Source: Ostrinia nubilalis
Taxonomy: Eukaryota > Arthropoda > Insecta > Lepidoptera > Crambidae
DNA length: 64,000 nucleotides
Direction: 5' to 3'
NCBI RefSeq assembly: GCF_963855985.1
Contig: NW_026973570.1
Location: 1 to 64,000, forward strand
Shown here piece after piece: positions 57,262 through 64,000 of the stretch. The position numbers were made by a program, and so were the translations under genes. Below the pieces are notes generated by a model, which saw only the letters and a program-made list of their open reading frames with translations, ran no database searches and had not been told where the DNA came from. Numbering within the stretch: the stretch's first letter is position 1; the number at the start of each line of letters is the position of its first letter.

Positions 57262-58305
57262 ATCGCACCACCTTTGCTGAAGGTTCTTTTACAGACATCT
57301 GGAAGGTAGGTAGACTATTGGTCCTCCCGAAGGGAAACGGTAAGCCTCTCTCTGACCCGAAGGCCTATAGGCCTATTACTCTTTTGCCAATCCTGGGTAA
57401 GATCCTGGAGCGCGTCATCATCTCCTGCGCTCCCTGCTTGCACCGACATATATCTGACGCTCAGCACGGTTTCACCCGTGGCCGGTCTACGGTCACGGCG
57501 CTCAAGTTCATTAACTCGATCACCGAGAACAGTACTGCGTCATACGTGCAGCTGATCTTCCTGGACATCTCCGGTGCTTTTGACAACGCGTGGTGGCCGA
57601 TGATTTTGTTGAAGGCCAAACAGACCGGAGCTCCACCTAATATCTTCAGGTCATTGGTTAGTTACTTTACAGACCGGCGTGTGGGCCTCTATGTAGGGGC
57701 TCAAACGTCGTGGAAGCGCAGTACCATGGGATGTCCTCAGGGATCAATGTTGGGCCCGACACTTTGGAACCTCCTGCTCAACGACCTCCTGATGCTGCCG
57801 TGTCCTGAGTGGGTACACGTAATAGCGTACGCAGACGATGTGACGATCGCAATCGCTTGGTGTGACCCTCGACGAGGCTAGGTCCTATGTGCCGCATGCG
57901 AAATTGATTGATTTACAAGCTGCCAATGGTTTTGGCAAGACGTCATGGGGCGTGAGATACCCCGCCCTAAGTGTGCTGTACGCAGGCATTTATGTGGCCA
58001 CGATGACATACGCTGCGGCCGTATGGTACCGATGCTCGTCGATTTTTGTAATGAGAAAGGTGGTTGGAGGGAATCGATTTTTGTAATGAGAAAGGTGGTT
58101 GGAGGGAATACTCAGCGACCGGCGCTCATTTTACTCACGAAGGCTTACAGGTCGTGCAGCACGGCAGCGTTACCTGTAAGTCTCTCGTGCAGGACGACTT
58201 GCGGAGGAGGGAATCCAACTGGCCCCCAGGGAGCGCCGGGAATTGAAGCGCACCATTAGAGAGGATGCCGTGGCCTTTTGGCAGGAGCGGTGGGATGCGA
58301 TAATT
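57262..58305 (+). pseudogene. Broken R1-clade non-LTR retrotransposon (RT and C-terminus)
   Basis: 57263-57855 is a reverse transcriptase frame: KAYRPITLLPILGKILERV, FLDISGAFDNAWW with the first catalytic Asp, TMGCPQGSMLGPTLWN and AYADDVTI with the YADD box. After about 57857 the frame changes and internal sequence is missing. C-terminal pieces follow in different frames: TLDEARSYVPH, RYPALSVLYAGIYVATMTYAA, LILLTKAYRSCSTAALPV and a final stretch rich in ERR/ELK with FWQERWD. A 35-bp tandem duplication (about 58038-58107) adds to the damage. No 5' region with endonuclease is present, consistent with 5' truncation. The motifs resemble the R1 clade. It is dead. Confidence 0.88.
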
Positions 58306-58640
58306 CATTTGGTCAAATTATCATTTGGCAAAATTTTACTTGTTCAAGTTTTTTTATGGCAAATTTTTGTATAGCAAATGTTTTTTGCCAAATATCCAAA
58401 TAATTTGATTGATCAAATTAACACTTCATATACTTACCCACAAATCAAAGCATAAGGCACATGATCATAGTTTTCTTAAACAATAATTTTAATAATAAAA
58501 TTGTATGTTTGCAAAAAGTAGGTATTGCAGAAAATAGTGGGTTAGGTTAGGTTAGAACAGTGACCATTAACGCGCGAAGGCGAGCGCAGCGTGCCGCGGT
58601 AGCGGCCGCCGAGCGCCAGAATCACCTCTTGTTAATGAAT
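58305..58640 (+). repeat. 'TTTGGCAAA' repeat tract and GC-rich tail
   Basis: 58305-58430 has TTTGGTCAAATTATC and TTTGGCAAAATTTT motifs like those at 56690-56840. It continues with a short GGTTAGGTTAGGTTAG run (58540-58555) and a GC-rich CGCGCGAAGGCGAGCGCAGCG stretch (58570-58620). It looks like the right part of the element interrupted at 56.8 kb. Confidence 0.5.
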
Positions 58641-58740
58641 ATTTCGATAAAAAGAATGAAATAAGTTGTTTGCGATGTGATAATTTGGGAAACGTTTTTG
58701 ACCAAACATTAGTAATCCAATCACGTCATATTATTAGTTA

Positions 58741-58965
58741 CTGCACGCTATGGCTGCAGAAGATTTAAACAAGATTTTTGGCGAGAAAATCAATTTTCGC
58801 AGAACATATTATCCGGTTAAATATCCGTGTTGTAGTTAAAGCTAGAACTAACTCTGACATTAAACTGTTAATAATTAAAATCCTAAACACTTCTTAACGT
58901 ATTTTGTTGCATGGAGTATTCAGTTTTTTTATGAATACTGGGTTTTAATCAATATTTAACGAATA
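58741..58965 (+). pseudogene. Decayed Helitron helicase fragment
   Basis: Colinear with 48640-48895 of the intact helicase: GCGAGAAAATCAATTTTCGCAG, GTTGTAGTTAAAGCTAGAACTAACTCTGAC, then ACACTTCTTAACG and GGAGTATTCAG. Many substitutions and indels destroy the frame. It covers the FAGDFRQIPP motif and downstream. Confidence 0.75.
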
Positions 58966-60149
58966 CATAATAGTCCAAAACCAAATGATATAAAGATTTT
59001 TTAACAATTTTACAAGAAATTGTTTTTTTTTTATAACTAAAAACATTTAAAACATAACGTTACTTTTCTTGTTATACATTTAGGACATACTTTTTTAATT
59101 CGAATCGACACTATACGAATAGTTAAAAGGAATTCATATTTTTAATCACATTTAAGTCATAAATGTTGCTACACAACAAATAATATTTTTTATTAATTAG
59201 TACCTGTCTTTGTTAATAATATTAAAATTTGCAATAACTTAATAAAGAACCAAAAACTTTTTTCTCTTAATGTGTACATATTAACTATAAATTAATAATG
59301 AATATTGACTACCACCTACCCTATAATGTTTTTATTGTAATTCAGTTTGTTATGTTTGTTAGCTTATTCACATATTACAGAATAGTACTTTTTAATAATT
59401 TCATATATTTAAACAATAAGAATTTTGTTTTGGGTGCACTGTTTTTAATGTCCTACGTAGGTACATATTTTATGTTCGTCCATTTTAACCTAACAATGAA
59501 ATTGTGATAAAAATGGGTCCCATTTTGGGAACTGCTGTCTGTTCCCTCGCTAAATATTATCCTAATTACCTCTTGTCTTTGAAGTTAAAATTAATCATTT
59601 ATCAGTTTCAACTACTCTGTTCAATATTTTCCTCCTTCTTCTCTCGTTGATGAGATAGATGTGCGACGGATCTCGAGCACTGTAGGTCGTAGGTGTTAAA
59701 ACATCCTATCGCTTGTCTTGCTGAAGACAAGTGAGCATTGGATATCGACTACACCGTTTGTTTTTATTTGGGCTTTCACTTCTTTTGTACCTAATGTTTA
59801 CTATATTTTCAGTTTAGAATTTTCTAATTATTTTATTACCATTATACTTTCACATTCTTAATATTAAAGTTACTCCTTTTATTTACAAGTTTGTTGTTGC
59901 TATCATGCATGAGGTAATTTTATTGTTGAGAGGGTTTTCATAATGGACGTGACATTTTCTTTCTTTGCCAGGAATTGCTACTTGATCAATTTCATAAAAT
60001 TTACAATAACTAAAAGTTTTTTTACTAAACATTTTATAAACTTGAAATAAATAACTAATTAAATAAGTAACGTTATTGTTTATTCTTGTTAATTAATATT
60101 TAAGTACTATTTAAAATTACAAATAAATAAATTTTGACTTTGTTTTTGT
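58966..60149. other. AT-rich stretch, nothing identified
   Basis: No ORF, element end or RNA gene I can support. The 69-codon ORF at 59298 is hydrophobic but has no recognisable signal beyond AT bias. Confidence 0.5.
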
Positions 60150-60975
60150 AACCGTTTATTGCACTTTATATACCTTTAAAAGTACCTGTTTTTTAGTGAA
60201 ACCTGTGATGTATTTGCAATGTTTATTTAAGAAATGCGAAAAAAGGCGACGGTTACATTATTAATTTTACAAAATGACAATTATACGACGATCCTTATTA
60301 TGCTGGTGAGAACAATTTCGTTCAGTTTCGCTTATGACGGCATTAACTAACTTCATTTGAACACATCCATTGCTCATTGCTTTCTGAACCACGTGTTGTT
60401 TGTTATATTGACATACTCGTACTTGTACCTGGACACCCTGATATTCCGTCGACGCTGAGGTGTTTGATTGACACCCGGGACATTATCGACCGGTTATTTT
60501 CTCTGCCCTGATTCGTTAACCCTGCATCTTCCCTCCGCTCGACCTCTTCAACTTTATGCTCGTGCTGTGTTGGCTGTCGCCTTCACACTCTTCGCTTCGA
60601 TGGCGTCACCCTCTCTGAGGCGTCTGCCTGTGTCACCCACGTGGATCAGTGACGTCCCCTGCAGGCTGGGGGTGTCGTCCTAACAGTCTTCCCCTGTCAA
60701 TCAGTTCGTTCAGTCAGCGGTATCATTCTCTCTTCCTTCGTTTGGTTGGCTGAGGAGGCTCCTGTTCCGAATCAGGCGCTAATGTCATGGTGATTCCAAA
60801 GTGATTACGTTATATTCCGATATACCACTCTTACAGTAATGGGGTGATATTTTTCATATTCCATTTCACTTTGCTTTTCCATCTTCTCTTACATTACTGC
60901 ACACGTAAACACTCATCATATACAATATCGGCTTACCCGGGCAAATCTATCAAATTTTGGATTCATTTCAGTAGC
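60150..60975 (+). repeat. Copy X2 of the unknown sequence, inverted relative to X1
   Basis: Aligns with the reverse complement of 49840-50822 from AACCGTTTATTGCACTTTATATA through CATACTCGTACTTGTACCT to CAAATTTTGGATTCAT. It lacks the MITE present in X1. Similarity is clearly diverged, with many substitutions. A 71-codon ORF at 60468 does not match an equivalent ORF in X1. Confidence 0.75.
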
Positions 60976-61410
60976 TGCTTTGCAATTGCTTGCTGCTTTA
61001 AAATGCTTGCGCTGCTTGGGCTTAGAATTCATTCATATTCATATTATTTATTTGCTAACTAATTGTAGCTAGAAGATCGAATTCGCCCAGTAGGGCGATC
61101 TAACTACATGAAATGGTTTTTATTTAAAATAGAAAGACCCGTGTCTTTCTATGTGTCTAGGTATGTCTTGACGCGATATTTATGAATGAGTTACATGTAT
61201 GTACTCACTGCTTGACGTTTAGTTATAATGGGTGGGACGCGAATGATTAAAATCTGTTTTTAATGTTATACATTTCATGTAGGTAGATGGGGAGTAGAAG
61301 GGAGAGTGCATAACAAAACTAATCTTACTAACCATTGGCTTGCCTTTAATTAATTATAAGATCAAATTAATGTTATGGTACTATCCCATGTGCCAACCTC
61401 ACCTGCTCGC

Positions 61411-61430
61411 GCCAACAGCCGGCTGTTGGC
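61411..61430. other. Perfect 20-bp palindrome
   Basis: GCCAACAGCCGGCTGTTGGC, in a GC-rich island (about 61400-61505) within AT-rich DNA. Function unknown. Confidence 0.6.
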
Positions 61431-61755
61431 GGCAGCGGCGTGGCTCACCGCGAGAATGAGACGCTCCGCTGCGGTGCTCCCTGCTGTCTTACTGACGAGG
61501 CTCTGGCTTTAACTAATATTTATGGCTGTCTTTTACTAACATTGTATGTCATGTCATGTTATAGAGCTTGCAGATGGACTAACCAGGCTGGCAGTGTGTG
61601 GCAGCTAACTTGTTTATAAATGTGGAAACATCTCATTCACACAAAACACAGATGAGCCGTGCAATGCTTTGTTGTGTCTCTAATTATACATCGATGTAAA
61701 CTCTAACAATGCATAGCCAAATATAAATCTAATTTTAATATGTTTTATATTACAG

Positions 61756-61861
61756 ATGACAAACGATTTATTAGTAATATCACTGTTTATATCTTATCTG
61801 GATAAGATACTCAATTAGACATCAAGATGACTGTCACTCGTACACTCAAAAGATACTAAGA
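61756..61861 (+). other. Candidate internal exon (uncertain)
   Basis: The acceptor TTTTATATTACAG and the donor GTAAGTATT bound 106 bp. All frames contain stops when joined to the 39.4-kb exon, so it would be non-coding or a terminating alternative exon. Confidence 0.2.
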
Positions 61862-61907
61862 GTAAGTATTAAAAATATTAATAAAATTATTATTTAATTT
61901 ATAAAAA

Positions 61908-62075
61908 GACTAGCTTTTGCCCACGGCTTCACCGGCGTGAAATTTTGTTTGTCACAGATCGTCATAAATTATAGCCTATGTGTTATTCTGGGTTATAAAC
62001 AATAATACTGTAAAGTTTCGTCAAAATCCGTTCAGTAGTTTTTGCGTGAAAAAGTAACAGACATCCAAATTTTCG
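61908..62075 (+). repeat. Insect LINE/SINE tail fragment
   Basis: GACTAGCTTTTGCCCACGGC, TTTGTCACAGATCGTCATAAA, TTCGTCAAAATCCGTTCAGTAG and TTTTTGCGTGAAA in order. I recognise it as a widely dispersed repeat in Lepidoptera. Confidence 0.7.
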
Positions 62076-62119
62076 CATTTCTAATATGTATTAGTATTTT
62101 AATCTGTACTACATCTTCT

Positions 62120-62165
62120 TTTTCTTCTTTTCAGCCAAATGACGTCCACTGCTGGACAAAGTACT
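62120..62165 (-). repeat. RTE LINE 3' tail fragment, minus strand
   Basis: CAGCCAAATGACGTCCACTGCTGGACA is the reverse complement of the lepidopteran RTE tail motif seen at about 11325-11350. Confidence 0.6.
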
Positions 62166-62832
62166 ACATATTTTATATTAATTATTTCAGGTATAGAAGC
62201 CAAAAGAGAAACTTGAGTGATGCAAAAGTTAAAATTGCTACGATGGTGCTCACCACATCTACTCGCAAGTCAAGTTCCTCAAGATGAAGCATTAATAACG
62301 CAGCCCTAACAAAATAATGCAAATTTGAAGAATTCATAAACATAAAAAGAACTAACTACTAATTAAGGTAAACGCAACTTCAATCTTCAGATTTATATTT
62401 ATATAAATTATACAATTATAATTGTCTTATTACATTTCACTATTAATAATATTAATATGCCATCTATTTCAGGTATAGACTAGAAGAAATAATAAAAATT
62501 AAAATGTAATATAATACTTAGCTACCTACGTTTCGCTACTTCATATTGAACTGAACCGGAGCCTGACAATGCACCACACGACCTTTTTCTGATTATGTAA
62601 GTAAAACAATTTTACAACTCAATCGCAATAATCAATAGTAAGTGTTAAGATACCATAAACATTAAGCTTGGACATATCTTTGGAGTACTCAGCCAGTGTT
62701 CTTTTTTCTTTTCACCAACTGTCGTTAGGTCATATAACCTCTCTACTGGCAGGTGTTCACGCGCGCCTACTACCTTTGTTTAAAGGCATTTTTTTTTTAT
62801 AAAAAATACTTTTAACAAAATTTAACCAACAG

Positions 62833-63037
62833 GTAAAACGCCATGAATAGAATAGAATTGATCACATCTCACAAGGAAGGAGGAGTGATATGGCGATAAC
62901 ATATTTTCTTGGCGAAGAAGAAATTACTGTCTCAATGCGTAAAATATTACTCTACGAAGCAAGAAGGCTAAGAATGAAGAAAGAAAAGAAGGCAAAACAT
63001 AAACGCAAGACGCAAATAGTAGTTCACGACACGACAA
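62833..63037 (+). other. Candidate exon with charged ORF (uncertain)
   Basis: The acceptor AACCAACAG and the donor GTAAGTG bound 205 bp. From the ATG at 62890 it reads MAITYFLGEEEITVSMRKIL, then a strongly basic stretch rich in Arg and Lys (about 62960-63010), open to the donor. No family recognised. It may belong to a spliced transcript with neighbouring candidates at 62473-62596 and 63795-63942. Confidence 0.22.
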
Positions 63038-63124
63038 GTAAGTGTACCTACCTAACATTATTACGTTAAACGACCAAGAAATATGAGATAAGTAATAGGC
63101 TAGATGACAAAATTTCAATTATTT

Positions 63125-63353
63125 GTCCGTCAGACAGATAATTAGAAAACATTAGACTCATATTTTTTATTTTCTTTTATAATTAAATAATAACAGTGCT
63201 ACATCGAGTTGAAATGGCGCGATACGTCACGCTTGAGTAGAATTTTTACTCAAAAGTGACGTCACGCGACATTTCAACTCAATTAATTAATACTGTATAT
63301 TCGATTATAGAAAAAAAAATACGAGTCTAATATTTTCTATCTGTCTGACGGAC
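63125..63353. mobile_element. 229-bp palindromic MITE
   Basis: GTCCGTCAGACAGATA and TATCTGTCTGACGGAC form the ends, with TTAGACTC / GAGTCTAA inside. The centre pairs GTTGAAATG..GCGTGACGT with its complement (about 63211-63282). No ORF. Confidence 0.8.
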
Positions 63354-63794
63354 TAAATATAATTTTGATTTCATTACCCAGTCATCATCCCTATTGTATA
63401 TTATTGCAAATCCATTTCCGAGACATGTTCAATATTATTCTTATAAAATGAATTCTATGCATAATTTCATACCCATAACACAAGCATATTAATTGCTTAC
63501 TTTGGGGCTAGATGGCGCTGTGTGAGATTGTCCAAAGATATTTATTTATTTAAAGATATTTATACTTAATTTGAAATCTTATTTTAAACGCAAATGTCAC
63601 ACAATAAATGCTTGCCGCATTTTATTTAGATGCCACTTTAACTAATAATTAGGTATTATGTGATAATACTACCACGCATCCACTCACCTCTATGTTGTCA
63701 TTTCTTAATTACCTATTAGTCCTTTTTTGCGAATAAAATATAAGAGAATGAAATCATTAAAACGAAATAATTACAACTGTCTTTTTATTTCCAG

Positions 63795-63942
63795 GTTCAT
63801 CAGTATCATGGAATTATCGACATTGGACTTGAAATCTCAGTTGAAGTTCCGGTATTGGATTGACGACAGCAGTCAACTATCGATGAACACTGATTTGAAG
63901 ATGCTTGACGTTCTACAGAGGAAGCAAGAAAATAACAATTAG
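63795..63942 (+). other. Candidate 3' exon (uncertain)
   Basis: The acceptor CTTTTTATTTCCAG is good. One frame is open to TAG at 63940 (MELSTLDLKSQLKFRYWIDD.., acidic and helical); another stays open for 22 codons. No match to a known protein. It could be the last exon of a host gene or a non-coding RNA. Confidence 0.25.
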
Positions 63943-64000
63943 AGATATTTACAGATTAAAACATAGTAGTTATGCACTTTTATTCAAATTAATATTGTTT

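Noticed and set aside
58540..58555. TTAGG-type telomeric repeat
   Set aside because: Only about three GGTTA units, embedded in a dispersed repeat; not evidence of a telomere or fusion.

Overview
The window looks like a repeat-dense stretch of a lepidopteran (moth or butterfly) nuclear genome. It is AT-rich and has splice-site-like signals but no operons. It carries several repeats I recognise as lepidopteran: an RTE LINE tail, the 'GCACCGAGGGTTCCGTA' element, a 'CACCTGATGGTAAG' repeat and the 'AACCGACTTCAAA' element. No complete host gene is visible. Nearly everything that can be annotated is mobile DNA, much of it nested. All family names come from sequence recognition alone; no search was run.

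1-32.9 kb is a head-to-tail array of about six non-autonomous Helitron-like units of roughly 2.1-2.3 kb. Units begin TCTATA..TATAAAGC and end with a GC hairpin, ACCAAAG and CTAG; the next unit starts at the following base in three junctions. Units 1 to 3 are broken by insertions. Unit 3 is split by a 17-kb nest: a TA-flanked palindrome (5105-6151), then a second palindrome (6156-22425), which itself holds a Ty3/gypsy retrotransposon (6369-21019). The gypsy element has near-identical 215/211-bp LTRs, a small ORF for a predicted myristoylated membrane peptide, gag, and protease-RT-RNaseH-integrase. Its pol is cut by three DNA transposons: 8880-13703 (AAGT duplication), 14151-15104 (TTAA) and 15736-18449 (TA). 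Gag and RT also have frameshifts.

32.9-41.8 kb is AT-rich with MITEs and foldback elements. A possible 5' non-coding exon and a short coding exon of an unrecognised gene lie near 39 kb.

41.8-49.7 kb is a large autonomous-type Helitron gene. One reading frame encodes an N-terminal cysteine-protease-like domain resembling the peptidase C76 (herpesvirus tegument deubiquitinase) fold, an AT-hook, 14-residue repeats, a Cys cluster, the HUH Rep nuclease and a Pif1-like helicase. It is split in frame by a 2.37-kb palindromic Transib-like element (45067-47440) whose left terminus, CACAGTG, equals the V(D)J recombination heptamer and which is flanked by CGACG.

49.8-61 kb: two inverted copies of an unknown ~0.8-1-kb sequence (about 49840-50822 and 60150-60975) bracket decayed Helitron fragments, a 13-copy satellite of 379-bp units (51.1-56.1 kb), two copies of a lepidopteran TIR repeat and a broken R1-clade LINE. 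61-64 kb has further MITE/LINE remnants and several candidate splice-bounded exons of uncertain meaning.

The Helitron Rep/helicase could in principle have mobilised Helitron relatives, but I cannot show that it matches the ends of the array units. Every autonomous element seen here is disrupted.
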